Positions 7,917 to 16,771 of a DNA stretch of 35,664 bases are shown here, in pieces (the stretch's first letter is position 1; every line of letters starts with the position of its first letter). This stretch comes from an uncultured Porphyromonadaceae bacterium. GTDB lineage: Bacteria > Bacteroidota > Bacteroidia > Bacteroidales > Muribaculaceae. The stretch is from assembly GCA_947178165.1 (NCBI GenBank), contig CAMWXH010000020.1, positions 1 through 35,664 on the forward strand, in the 5' to 3' direction. The notes under the pieces are model-generated. The model made no database searches, was not told where the DNA came from, and saw only the letters and a program-made list of their open reading frames with translations. Both the position numbers and the translations under genes were made by a program.

Positions 7917-8981
7917 ATGAGAAAACTACCGTTATTGCTTTTGATTTTCTTGGCTATCGGAATGATAGCCTCAGCCGAATGGCACTTCCCCGAAAAATAT
8001 ACAGGCCCCGTAACTCCAACCACCGACACAACCTGGCATAAGGATATCCTTGAAGGGTATGAAGCGCGTTATGTGAATCAGGGAGAGGCTTTTGATGGCC
8101 CTTGCCGTTCTACAATCGTGAGGAAACTTAACCGCAAGGGTTCAAAGAAGGCTTTCCTTTATGTACACGGTTTCAATGATTATTTCTTCCAGAAAGAGAT
8201 GGGGGAGAGGTTTGTTGATTCCGGTTATAATTTCTATGCCGTTGATCTTCGCCGTTACGGTCGAAGCTGGGAACCATGGCAATATCCCTTTAATATAAGG
8301 AAGCAGACCGAATATTTCGACGACATAGATTCTGCCTTGAACCAGATTCGACGCGACGGGAACACCGACATTACGTTAGGAGGACATTCCACCGGTGGGC
8401 TGACCGTGCTATACTTGGCGGCAATGAAAGGGAAGGATTGCGGTGTTGACCGTGTTGTGACAGATAGCCCCTTCATAGAATGGAACTTCAATGCCTTTAT
8501 GCGCAATGTTGCCGCTCCGATGATTGAATTCTTAAGCAAATTCACGAAAAACTCCAAGATTAAGCAGGGTCATTGCGATGGATATGCTTATAGTCTCCTC
8601 AAACAATATCATGGGGAATGGGAATACAATACTGATTGGAAGATGGTCTATTCACCTCCGGTGACATATAGTTGGGTGGGCGCCATCAATCATGCTCAGT
8701 CACAATTGATGAAGAAGGCAAGTAAAATTACAGTCCCTGTTCTGGTGATGCATAGCAGCCGCAAGATTGACGGTTGCAATTGGGAGCCTGATTTTCAGAC
8801 CGGCGATGCAGTGCTCGATCCTTTCATGCTTCAGAAACGAGGAATGAAGATGGGACAGGCAGATCGCAGATGGGTATGCACAATCGACAGCGGCCTTCAC
8901 GATCTGATCCTGAGCCGAAAAGAGGTGCGCGATGCCGCCTATGACACCATTTTCAGATTTATCAAAAGATTTGATAAATAG
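7917..8981 (+). CDS. Secreted alpha/beta hydrolase (serine aminopeptidase S33 / monoacylglycerol-lipase-like)
   Basis: A 354-residue exported hydrolase. I start at the second in-frame ATG (7917) because MRKLPLLLLIFLAIGMIAS then forms a normal signal peptide; the upstream ATG at 7887 would add ten polar residues and lies against the terminator's T-tract. HGFND (about 84-88) marks the oxyanion region. Ser158 in GGHSTGG is the nucleophile, with Asp297 (GDAVLD) and His328 (SGLHDL) as the likely rest of the triad. The fold matches the Hydrolase_4/S33 lysophospholipase group; true substrates could be acylglycerols, esters or peptides. With a terminator immediately upstream and no clear promoter, expression may depend on read-through. 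Another terminator follows at 9009-9060. Confidence 0.88.
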   Translation: MRKLPLLLLIFLAIGMIASAEWHFPEKYTGPVTPTTDTTWHKDILEGYEARYVNQGEAFDGPCRSTIVRKLNRKGSKKAFLYVHGFNDYFFQKEMGERFVDSGYNFYAVDLRRYGRSWEPWQYPFNIRKQTEYFDDIDSALNQIRRDGNTDITLGGHSTGGLTVLYLAAMKGKDCGVDRVVTDSPFIEWNFNAFMRNVAAPMIEFLSKFTKNSKIKQGHCDGYAYSLLKQYHGEWEYNTDWKMVYSPPVTYSWVGAINHAQSQLMKKASKITVPVLVMHSSRKIDGCNWEPDFQTGDAVLDPFMLQKRGMKMGQADRRWVCTIDSGLHDLILSRKEVRDAAYDTIFRFIKRFDK

Positions 8982-9008
8982 GAAGAATTAAAACCTCCCA
9001 CAAATATT

Positions 9009-9060
9009 CATTGCCGATGAACCTCTTATGGACTTATCGGCAATGGTATTATTTTTTATT
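9009..9060 (+). terminator. Rho-independent terminator between convergent genes
   Basis: A perfect 10-bp stem (CATTGCCGAT with ATCGGCAATG) is followed by a T-rich run. The T-run overlaps the stop codon of the convergent minus-strand gene at 9049. Confidence 0.85.
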
Positions 9061-10668
9061 AGTTTCATTGACCTCGCATATATGCATCACATCTTTTTCA
9101 AAATTATTACGGTCGATAGCCCGGTTTCTGACTTGAGTCCTATGGTTAAATATGGTCTGAGGAGAGAGGAAAAGGAGTGTGGCTATCTTATGGCTCTCTG
9201 AAATCCCCATCCTTACAAGAGCATATATCCTGAGATCTGTGCTTAGCAGATCCCCCTTTTTGGGAAGAATGGGTTTATCCGGCCGAAGGAGTGAATTAAA
9301 TTGTTCTATATAATCAGGATAGAGCCGCAAAAAAGCGGTATCAAAATTATGGAACATTTCTCGGGTGTCAATTTCTGATGGCCTGACATATCGGTCGGCC
9401 ACTGATTTTAGATCGCTTAACTGCTTCACTTTAATTTTCAGAACCATGGGGAAGCGGTTAAGTTTTTCAATATATGCCGCACACAAGTCCATAAACAAGC
9501 TGACGTATTGTTCTCTCGATTTGTTTGTTTCGCGAAGTTGGGCGTTAAGAAGTTGGGAATGTCTGTTCATTTCGGCTAAAGCATCTTTTGATCTCGCTAC
9601 GGCTTGGCGTTGTCTAAAGATATATATGCAAAATGATACAAGTATTAGCAAAAGAATACCTATTGTGAGGATATAAATCTTTAACCGTCGGTTCTGGCGC
9701 TCGATTGTGTTTTGATAGAGATTCGAAATGTTTGGAGTCTTCTCTGCGATCTCCAACATTCGCAATCGGTTGTTATAAAAAATGGCATCTTCAAGAGCTA
9801 TTTTGAGATAAGTATTAGCTTTTTCCACATCCCCTTCTTCTTTATTAAGGAAGAGAGCGAGTTCTTGCAGAGCAAGATTCTCTTTTAATGGTATTGTCTG
9901 ATCGGAAATAGCTGCGTTTATTAGCCATTTCTTATATTTATCTTTATTTCCCATTTCATTGTATGTCATTGCCAAGGCGTAAGCTGCCTGCGCATAAAGT
10001 CGCTCAGTTATGGGTGTTTTATTTAAAGCTTGGAGGTAATATTTCTCTGCTTCCGGATAGTTATGCGATCTTAGTGCTTTCTCCGCAAGACGATAATAGA
10101 ACTGTGGAGAAGAAGCCGGAGTTACTTCTATTAAAGAGTCTAAGTATATGACGCTCTCTTCGGTTAGTTCAGGCGCAATAGTATTTTTATCAGAGTAGGC
10201 AGCCCAAACCCCATAGGTCCATTCACAAGCCGAAAAAAACTCCTCTTTAAGGTCTTTTGAAAGGAGTTTTGAATCTATGCTTTTAAGGATTTTGACAGCA
10301 TGGCTAAAATGCCCGGATGTGGCAAGCGAAAGGGCTTTATGGATTTCTATCTTTTTCTTGGTATCGTATGAATCGTATGGTTCGACTAATGCCTCGCTGC
10401 GTTTTACGTAAGTCATGGCAGAATCAAAGCTAAAGGCAAGAAACTCTCGGAAAAGCATCTCATAAATTTGAAGCTGCCTTTCCTTATTATTATTATCTTT
10501 CAAAAGATGGCGCAAGCTGTCAAGCTTTTCCTCTTTGAGTTTTAAGTAGTGTTCCCGATTGGAAATCGTTTTATCAAGTCGCTCAAGATTAATGTCCCTT
10601 GCATTAATTTCAAAGGAAATAAGAGCAAAGAAAAAAAATACGAGACAAGGAAGGTTTTTTATTCTCAT
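9049..10668 (-). CDS. DUF6377-type membrane regulator: periplasmic TPR sensor with cytoplasmic HTH
   Basis: I choose the ATG at 10668 (539 residues): it opens directly into a signal peptide (MRIKNLPCLVFFFFALISF), whereas the ATG at 10719 lies within the promoter. Residues about 30-320 are helical, TPR-like and periplasmic (for example YPEAEKYYLQALNKTP, about 204-219). One membrane span lies at 330-351, then a cytoplasmic coiled coil (about 355-400). The C-terminus (476-516: LLSTDLRIYALVRMGISESHKIATLLFLSPQTIFNHRTQVRNRA in parts) is a LuxR-like helix-turn-helix. This order matches Bacteroidota DUF6377 proteins, thought to be one-piece transmembrane regulators. It is divergent from the TonB receptor/alpha-galactosidase/galK genes, each side having its own promoter in 240 bp, so it probably controls that locus; the signal is unknown. 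Confidence 0.85.
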   Translation of the reverse strand: MRIKNLPCLVFFFFALISFEINARDINLERLDKTISNREHYLKLKEEKLDSLRHLLKDNNNKERQLQIYEMLFREFLAFSFDSAMTYVKRSEALVEPYDSYDTKKKIEIHKALSLATSGHFSHAVKILKSIDSKLLSKDLKEEFFSACEWTYGVWAAYSDKNTIAPELTEESVIYLDSLIEVTPASSPQFYYRLAEKALRSHNYPEAEKYYLQALNKTPITERLYAQAAYALAMTYNEMGNKDKYKKWLINAAISDQTIPLKENLALQELALFLNKEEGDVEKANTYLKIALEDAIFYNNRLRMLEIAEKTPNISNLYQNTIERQNRRLKIYILTIGILLLILVSFCIYIFRQRQAVARSKDALAEMNRHSQLLNAQLRETNKSREQYVSLFMDLCAAYIEKLNRFPMVLKIKVKQLSDLKSVADRYVRPSEIDTREMFHNFDTAFLRLYPDYIEQFNSLLRPDKPILPKKGDLLSTDLRIYALVRMGISESHKIATLLFLSPQTIFNHRTQVRNRAIDRNNFEKDVMHICEVNETNKK

Positions 10669-10716
10669 ACAGACTGAAAAATTTAATTCAAATAGGCTGT
10701 GTAAGATTTTCAAACA

Positions 10717-10747
10717 CAAAAATAAGTATAATTTCTTGTTCCTGCAA
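10717..10747 (-). promoter_or_regulatory. Promoter of DUF6377 regulator gene
   Basis: On the minus strand TTG (10745-10747), 20 nt, then TATTTTTG (10717-10724) match the Bacteroidota sigma consensus exactly. The predicted start near 10710 gives a leader of about 42 nt before the ATG at 10668. Confidence 0.75.
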
Positions 10748-10846
10748 CACTACTTCATATATCTTATAAGTTTTTTCAACTTAGTTATTATCAGTATAAT
10801 ACTTTTTTAACAAATTACTTACTTACTACCTGAAGACTACTTTATA

Positions 10847-10877
10847 TTGACACGGAGAAATTACCATTATAAATTTG
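10847..10877 (+). promoter_or_regulatory. Promoter of TonB receptor / alpha-galactosidase / galK unit
   Basis: TTG (10847-10849), 20 nt, then TAAATTTG (10870-10877) match the Bacteroidota consensus. The predicted start near 10884 leaves a leader of about 27 nt. It faces away from the regulator's promoter about 100 bp to the left. Confidence 0.75.
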
Positions 10878-10910
10878 CGAAAAAATAACCCATAAATCGT
10901 CCATGAATTT

Positions 10911-13184
10911 ATGAAATGTAATCAAAAAATTCTTACTGCAACTATGGTAGCGATTGCCGCTTTTCCTTCAATCCTTTCTGCTAAGGAGCCATCAGACACT
11001 ATTTTGAATGGAGAGCAAGGAGAAGAACGCAATGTAATGCTTAATGCTTCTGATGCAACAAAACCGAGGGAGATACAGATTGGTCTGCCAAGCGAAGATG
11101 TAAATGTATATGAGAATGGGCTTCCGGCTGTTTACTCATCCGCAATCCACCAGCTTGCCCGTCATTGGAGAAGCGATGCAAGCCTTGGCAATGTGGGGTT
11201 GATGAATCCAATGGAATCTGCAATTAAGACTGGCAATATTGCTTATTCTGTTGATTCGTATTCTAATTTCGGACAAAAAGATTTTAAGGCTATCATTAAT
11301 TACAGAACAAATACCTTTGGTTGGCAGAACTTTGATTTCAATGTGTCGGGCAGCATAACTGATAAATGGCTATATACTGCCAGCATATACCAAAACTTTG
11401 ACCCGGGATACTTTAAAATCCGTTTTACCGATTTCTCAGACCGTACGCAAATCTATCATGCGGGAATTACACGTATGTTGAACCGCGGGAAAATAAGTCT
11501 CCTTTATAAGTTTTCTAAGAGCAATGCCCTTGGCTCGATGATTAATAATGCTCCTTTCATTTATGTTGGCGACGGGAGTGTTTTGGAGATACCCGGTTTT
11601 GCGCTCGGCACGACTTCTTATGCTCCTATTGGTGGAGAATTCGAATATATGGATGTCCTTGACGGCAAGATGAAAACAGGAAGATGGGGGGATTTCACAG
11701 ATAATTATGCTCATGATATAACGGCACATTTTGATTATGCTTTCGATAATGACTATAAATTGGATATAAATGCCAAATATATGATTGCTCCAAAAGCTGA
11801 CTATTGTGATTTCGGAGGAAGCTCTATTTATGAAACATCAGCATCCGACAATTTATATAAGGAAGGGGAAAGCACGCCTTATGTTGGTCTTGCTGAAGGC
11901 AGAAGAACATGGCTTCACTCCGGGAAAGTATGCAATGTTTTGCTCACGTCTGAATTGAGCAAGAGTTTTGGACTACATAAGCTTCGCCTCGGATTGAACG
12001 AATGGTATTACCATCTCGACTACAATTCCTCCTCCTTTCAATGGACCGGCACTGTCTCAGCATATCCTGATATACTTGTGAAGCATCTTCCCGACGGTTC
12101 GACTCAACAGTTTTACGGTTTTAATGAGCTGTCGCCTGAATATACGAAGGGATATGAGAATAAACTCGCACTCTATCTAACAGATAACTGGCAGGTGACC
12201 CCTAAGTTTAATCTTTATTTCGGTGGGCGACTGGAATATTACCGCATGTGCGCAGACCAGATTCCATACGGGCGTTATTCCGGTTTCCACATCGGTGATA
12301 CACATACCTATACTAATGCAGACGGGACTGAAAATACCGTTGTAATTGCTCCTCACAAAGTCTTAAAGAATAAGCTTAATTATGCAGCAACAGTACAAGG
12401 AATTTATAATTTTAACCGTCATTTTGGAGTAACAGCGGATGCCACTGTGGCAACTCGATACCCCCGCATAAATGAATATGCCGGAACAGGTCCGACAGAA
12501 GAGCAATACAAGAGGGTAACGATACCTCTGATACGCGGAGGTATCACCTATAAAAATAATTGGATGGATCTGACTTCAATGGTGACATATAACGCAAAAT
12601 CAAATAATATTGACCAGCAAAATGTTACAAAACCGGGAACAACGCAGTCGAAAACCACCTTACTGATTTATAGCATCAAGACGTTAGGCTGGACCACATC
12701 GGCTGAAATCCATCCCTTCAAAGGGTTTAACCTTCATGCCCTTCTTACACTTCAGAAACCGACATACAATAATTATTATATCAAGTCACCTTTTGAGGGA
12801 GTGCCGGATTTGAATGCTAACGGAAATATAGTTAAAGAGATACCACAGGTGTTGGTGGAATTAGATCCAAGTTATCAGCTTAACGAAAAGCTCCGGTTTT
12901 GGTTGTCTTTCCGCTATTTCGGCAAGACATACGCCAATTTGACGAATGCATTATTCTTTAACGGTCGTTGGGAGACTTTCGGGGGTATAAACTGGAATGT
13001 AAACCGTAATCTGGAGTTAGGTTGCACTGTGGTGAATTTCCTGAATCAGAAAGGCGCAAGCGGAACGATTAATGGTGCAGAGCTTTTAAGTAAGGAAGAG
13101 AGTGGAAAATATAAGAACTACTATATGAGCGGCAGCTATCTTCGTCCCTTTACAGTTGAATTCAGCGCTACTATTAAATTTTAA
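10911..13184 (+). CDS. TonB-dependent outer-membrane receptor without SusD partner (probable alpha-galactoside uptake)
   Basis: A 757-residue outer-membrane receptor. A signal peptide (about 1-24) leads straight into a short plug (about 40-130: NVMLNASDATKPREIQIGLP, VNVYENGLPAVY) without the carboxypeptidase-regulatory domain usual in SusC. The barrel then runs to the C-terminus, which ends in FTVEFSATIKF, a terminal Phe typical of outer-membrane proteins. It lies 21 bp before the GH36 alpha-galactosidase gene, downstream of a strong promoter, so it probably brings alpha-galactosides such as melibiose or raffinose across the outer membrane; substrate is inferred from neighbours only. No SusD-like lipoprotein gene is present, which is unusual for a glycan uptake locus. 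Control by the divergent DUF6377 protein is likely. Confidence 0.88.
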   Translation: MKCNQKILTATMVAIAAFPSILSAKEPSDTILNGEQGEERNVMLNASDATKPREIQIGLPSEDVNVYENGLPAVYSSAIHQLARHWRSDASLGNVGLMNPMESAIKTGNIAYSVDSYSNFGQKDFKAIINYRTNTFGWQNFDFNVSGSITDKWLYTASIYQNFDPGYFKIRFTDFSDRTQIYHAGITRMLNRGKISLLYKFSKSNALGSMINNAPFIYVGDGSVLEIPGFALGTTSYAPIGGEFEYMDVLDGKMKTGRWGDFTDNYAHDITAHFDYAFDNDYKLDINAKYMIAPKADYCDFGGSSIYETSASDNLYKEGESTPYVGLAEGRRTWLHSGKVCNVLLTSELSKSFGLHKLRLGLNEWYYHLDYNSSSFQWTGTVSAYPDILVKHLPDGSTQQFYGFNELSPEYTKGYENKLALYLTDNWQVTPKFNLYFGGRLEYYRMCADQIPYGRYSGFHIGDTHTYTNADGTENTVVIAPHKVLKNKLNYAATVQGIYNFNRHFGVTADATVATRYPRINEYAGTGPTEEQYKRVTIPLIRGGITYKNNWMDLTSMVTYNAKSNNIDQQNVTKPGTTQSKTTLLIYSIKTLGWTTSAEIHPFKGFNLHALLTLQKPTYNNYYIKSPFEGVPDLNANGNIVKEIPQVLVELDPSYQLNEKLRFWLSFRYFGKTYANLTNALFFNGRWETFGGINWNVNRNLELGCTVVNFLNQKGASGTINGAELLSKEESGKYKNYYMSGSYLRPFTVEFSATIKF

Positions 13185-13205
13185 AATAGCTTAAAACCAA
13201 ATAAC

Positions 13206-15401
13206 ATGAAGAATATTTTAGCAGCAGTCCTCACTATTGCGGTGACGGTGTCAGCAATGGCTGAAAGTGTAGAAAGGAAGATTATTCGTATCGCTACGGA
13301 TAATACAGACCTTGTTTTTGAAGTCGGTCCCAATAAACGACTATATCAAACATACTTGGGAAAGAAACTTAATAATCCCGAAGATTTTAAAAATCTTTCT
13401 TGGAACCAGTATGCAGGTTCCGACGGTTCGGTCTCTACGAGAGGGTGGGAGGCATATTCCACCTCCGGTAATGAGGATTTTTTTGAACCGGCCTTAGGTA
13501 TAACTCATTCTGACGGAAATATGACAACATATCTTTATTATGTTGATTCAAGTGAGGAGAAGGTGCCAGGCGGCACTCATACTCGCATCCGTCTCCGGGA
13601 TGACAAATACCCGGTTAAAGTGACGCTGAACTATGTGGCCTATCCTAAGGAGAATGTTATCAAGACATGGAGCGAGATTTCTCATCAAGAGAAGAAACCT
13701 ATCACTATGTCGCAATATGCTTCCGCCATGCTTTATTTCAATGAACCTTCCTATTGGCTCACTGAATTCAGCAGCGACTGGGCGAAAGAGGCTCAGATGA
13801 GTGTGCAGGAACTGAAATTCGGTAAAAAAGTCATCGATACAAAATTGGGAAGCCGTGCAGCCATGCTGACTCATCCCTTCTTTGAGATTGGCCTTAACGG
13901 GCCTGCAAAGGAACACAGCGGGGAAGTCCTTATGGGAACCCTCGGATGGACAGGGAATTTCCGTTTTACCTTTGAAGTGGATAATGTTGGGAATCTGAGG
14001 GTAATCCCCGGTATCAATCCTTACGCATCAAATTATGAGCTAAAAGCCAATGATGTTTTCACCACTCCGGAGTTTATATTCACCTTAAGCTATGATGGGA
14101 CAAACCAAGGAAGCCGTAACCTTCATGATTGGGCTCGGCGCTACCAGCTGAAGGATGGAATGAAAGGACGATTGACCTTATTGAACAACTGGGAAAACAC
14201 AGCCTTTGATTTTGATCAGGAAGTACTGGCAGAATTGATGAAGGAGGCGAAGCATCTTGGTGTTGATATGTTCCTTCTCGACGATGGTTGGTTCGGAAAT
14301 AAATATCCGAGAAAGGATGACCACGCCGGCCTTGGCGACTGGGAGGTGACTCACGATAAATTGCCTGGCGGCATACCTGCGCTGGTGGACGCTGCAAAAG
14401 AGGCAGATGTAAAATTCGGAATCTGGATCGAACCTGAGATGGTTAATCCTAAGAGTGAGCTCTATGAGAAACATCCCGATTGGGTAATAGAGCAACCCAA
14501 CCGCGATACCTATTATTACCGTAACCAGCTTGTCCTTGATATGAGCAACCCAAAGGTTCAGGATCATGTTTTCGGCGTGGTTGATGATATTTTGAAAGAG
14601 AATCCCGATGTGGCTTACTTCAAATGGGATTGTAATAGCCCAATTACAAATATCTACTCTCCCTACGCAAAGGATAAACAGGTGCAGCTTTATGTTGATC
14701 ATGTGAAAGGGATATATAACGTATTGAAGCGTATCAGGGATAAATATCCTGATGTCCCTATGATGCTCTGCTCCGGAGGCGGCGCAAGATGCGACTATGA
14801 GGCTTTAAAGTATTTTACAGAGTTTTGGTGTTCCGACAACACTGATCCGATTGAGCGCATCTATATACAATGGGGCTTCTCTCAATTCTTCCCGGCAAAG
14901 GCTATGGCAGCGCATGTTACAAGCTGGAATAAGAATACCACATTGAAATTTCGCACTGATGTGGCTGCTATGTGCAAGTTAGGTTTTGACATAGGTTTGC
15001 AGGACCTTTCCGCCGAGGAACTTGAGTTTGCTCAGCAGGCAGTGACTAATTGGAAGCATCTTGAGCCGGCTATCATGGATGGCGATCAATACCGCCTTGT
15101 TTCTCCATACGATGGAAATCATGCTGCCGTTGAATATCTGGACAAATCAAAAAAGATGGGAGTCCTTTTTGCCTACGACATTGCTCCTCGTTTCCGCGAG
15201 AAGCTGTCAAGAGTTAAGCTTCAGGGATTAGATGGAAAGCAAAAATATCTGGTAAAGGAGATTAATCTTATGCCGGGTAATGCCTCGACATTCCCTCAGA
15301 ATGGGAAGGTATTCACCGGTGACTATCTGATGAAAGTCGGTTTGGATGTCTTCGGATATGAGCATAACACCTCCAAGGTGATAGAAATAATCGCACAATG
15401 A
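13206..15401 (+). CDS. Exported alpha-galactosidase, GH36
   Basis: A 731-residue glycoside hydrolase with a signal peptide (about 1-19) and no lipoprotein cysteine, so probably periplasmic. An N-terminal beta-sandwich (to about 320) precedes the TIM barrel. DDGWFG (359-364) and GIWIEPEMVNP (405-415) are GH36 signatures; KWDCN (473-477) carries the nucleophile Asp475, and CSDNTD (542-547) the acid/base Asp. GH36 enzymes release terminal alpha-1,6-galactose from melibiose, raffinose and galactomannan side chains. Length matches the roughly 730-residue tetrameric subgroup. The gene follows the TonB receptor by 21 bp and precedes galK, so galactose freed here can be phosphorylated by the next product. 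The 145-bp gap before galK holds a long inverted repeat. Confidence 0.95.
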   Translation: MKNILAAVLTIAVTVSAMAESVERKIIRIATDNTDLVFEVGPNKRLYQTYLGKKLNNPEDFKNLSWNQYAGSDGSVSTRGWEAYSTSGNEDFFEPALGITHSDGNMTTYLYYVDSSEEKVPGGTHTRIRLRDDKYPVKVTLNYVAYPKENVIKTWSEISHQEKKPITMSQYASAMLYFNEPSYWLTEFSSDWAKEAQMSVQELKFGKKVIDTKLGSRAAMLTHPFFEIGLNGPAKEHSGEVLMGTLGWTGNFRFTFEVDNVGNLRVIPGINPYASNYELKANDVFTTPEFIFTLSYDGTNQGSRNLHDWARRYQLKDGMKGRLTLLNNWENTAFDFDQEVLAELMKEAKHLGVDMFLLDDGWFGNKYPRKDDHAGLGDWEVTHDKLPGGIPALVDAAKEADVKFGIWIEPEMVNPKSELYEKHPDWVIEQPNRDTYYYRNQLVLDMSNPKVQDHVFGVVDDILKENPDVAYFKWDCNSPITNIYSPYAKDKQVQLYVDHVKGIYNVLKRIRDKYPDVPMMLCSGGGARCDYEALKYFTEFWCSDNTDPIERIYIQWGFSQFFPAKAMAAHVTSWNKNTTLKFRTDVAAMCKLGFDIGLQDLSAEELEFAQQAVTNWKHLEPAIMDGDQYRLVSPYDGNHAAVEYLDKSKKMGVLFAYDIAPRFREKLSRVKLQGLDGKQKYLVKEINLMPGNASTFPQNGKVFTGDYLMKVGLDVFGYEHNTSKVIEIIAQ

Positions 15402-15429
15402 ATAGTTGGTTTAATAGTTAATATTCTGT

Positions 15430-15532
15430 AAATGTCCGTATTCCTTATTCCTATGTGGTCTAACGAGTGTTAGTATGATAAAGGAAGGTTACATCAAGGT
15501 TTAAATGAAGGAATTAAGGAATACGGACATTT
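15430..15532. repeat. 22-bp inverted repeat between alpha-galactosidase gene and galK
   Basis: Arms at 15430-15451 and 15510-15532 are complementary over 22 bp with one inserted A, sharing AAATGTCCGTATTCCTTA. The 58-nt middle holds a small hairpin (CTAAC-GAGT-GTTAG, from about 15461). GTTAAT before the left arm and ATTAAC after the right arm could extend the pairing past a 7-nt bulge. No T-tract follows, so it is not an ordinary terminator. It could act in the galactosidase-galK mRNA or be a small mobile repeat. Confidence 0.85.
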
Positions 15533-15546
15533 ATTAACATGAAAGT

Positions 15547-16680
15547 ATGAAAGATAGAATTTTAAAGGAATTCGGGTCAAGGTTCGTAACAGAGCCTCAG
15601 CTCTATGCCTCTGCAGGTAGAATAAACCTGATTGGGGAGCATACTGACTATAACGGAGGATTCGTTTTTCCTGGGGCGATAGACAAAGTGATAATGGCTG
15701 CAATCTCGCCTAATGATACAGACAAAGTCAAGGTCTATTCAATAGATATAGATGAGGAGGTTGAGTTCGGGCTTAACGAGGAAGATGCCCCTACATCATC
15801 GTGGGCACGTTACATATTCGGAGTCTGTCGTGAAATCTTGAAAAGAGGAGGAACAGTGAAAGGGTTTGATGCGGTTTTGTCAGGCAATATCCCCTTGGGA
15901 GCGGGGCTGAGTTCATCCGCAGCTCTTGAAAGCTGTTTTGCATTCGCCCTTAATGACCTCTTCAACGACAACACCATAGATAAATTCGAGCTTGCAAAAA
16001 TTGGACAGGCCACCGAACATAATTATTGTGGAGTGAACTGCGGGATAATGGATCAGTTTGCATCCGTGATGGGTCAGAAAGGGAAACTGATGCGTCTTGA
16101 CTGCCGTTCAATGGAATATGAATATTATCCATTCGCACCGGCTGACTATGAGTTGGTCTTGGTGGATTCTTGCGTCAAACATGAGCTTGCAGATTCTCCC
16201 TATAATAAGCGTCGCGCTTCATGTGAACGAGTGGCAAAGCGCCTTGGTCTTGAGACTCTTAGGGATGCAACAATGCAAATGCTGAAGGCAATCCGTTCCG
16301 ATATTACAGCCGAAGATTATTTCAGAGCTAAGTTTGTGATTGAGGAGAAAGATAGGGTCTTGGCAGTGTGTGAGGCGCTTACTCGTGGAGACTTTGAGAA
16401 AGTAGGGGAGGAAATGTATGCAACCCACGCCGGACTTTCTGACGATTATGAAGTAAGCTGCGAAGAACTGGATTTCCTTAACGACCTTGCGCGAGAAAGC
16501 GCTGTCACGGGTTCGAGAATAATGGGAGGAGGCTTCGGAGGATGCACCATCAATCTTATCAAAAAGGATATGACCAAGGATTTCATTGAAAGGGTAAAAA
16601 AGGAATTTAAAGAAAAATATGGTCATGAACCAAAAATTTACCCTGTCGTGATTAGCGATGGGGCCAGAAAAATAGAGTAA
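15547..16680 (+). CDS. galK: Galactokinase
   Basis: A 377-residue GHMP-family kinase that phosphorylates alpha-D-galactose to galactose-1-phosphate, the first committed Leloir step. GRINLIGEHTDYNGG (24-38) is the galactose-binding signature; GNIPLGAGLSSSAALE (113-128) is the phosphate loop; Asp169 in GIMDQF is the likely catalytic base; and MGGGFGGC near 325 is the third GHMP motif. Length is close to E. coli GalK (382). No galT, galE or galM gene is in the window, so the remaining steps are encoded elsewhere. It lies 145 bp after the alpha-galactosidase gene on the same strand and probably shares its transcript unless the intervening inverted repeat has its own regulatory role. Cytoplasmic. 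Confidence 0.97.
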   Translation: MKDRILKEFGSRFVTEPQLYASAGRINLIGEHTDYNGGFVFPGAIDKVIMAAISPNDTDKVKVYSIDIDEEVEFGLNEEDAPTSSWARYIFGVCREILKRGGTVKGFDAVLSGNIPLGAGLSSSAALESCFAFALNDLFNDNTIDKFELAKIGQATEHNYCGVNCGIMDQFASVMGQKGKLMRLDCRSMEYEYYPFAPADYELVLVDSCVKHELADSPYNKRRASCERVAKRLGLETLRDATMQMLKAIRSDITAEDYFRAKFVIEEKDRVLAVCEALTRGDFEKVGEEMYATHAGLSDDYEVSCEELDFLNDLARESAVTGSRIMGGGFGGCTINLIKKDMTKDFIERVKKEFKEKYGHEPKIYPVVISDGARKIE

Positions 16681-16699
16681 TTGTCCGTGTGAATCTATT

Positions 16700-16743
16700 A
16701 AGTGCAGATAGCCTTCCCATTCTTGGGCAGGCTATCTGCACTT
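16700..16743. terminator. Hairpin between convergent galK and transporter genes
   Basis: A perfect 15-bp stem (AAGTGCAGATAGCCT with AGGCTATCTGCACTT) lies between two converging genes. The T-tract is weak on both sides, but position and stability suggest a bidirectional terminator. Confidence 0.7.
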
Positions 16744-16771
16744 TATTAAAAAAATTCCATTTTTGAAACCA

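Noticed and set aside
14178..14702. 174-codon minus-strand frame inside the alpha-galactosidase gene
   Set aside because: Antisense to the GH36 catalytic core, whose motifs are intact on the plus strand.
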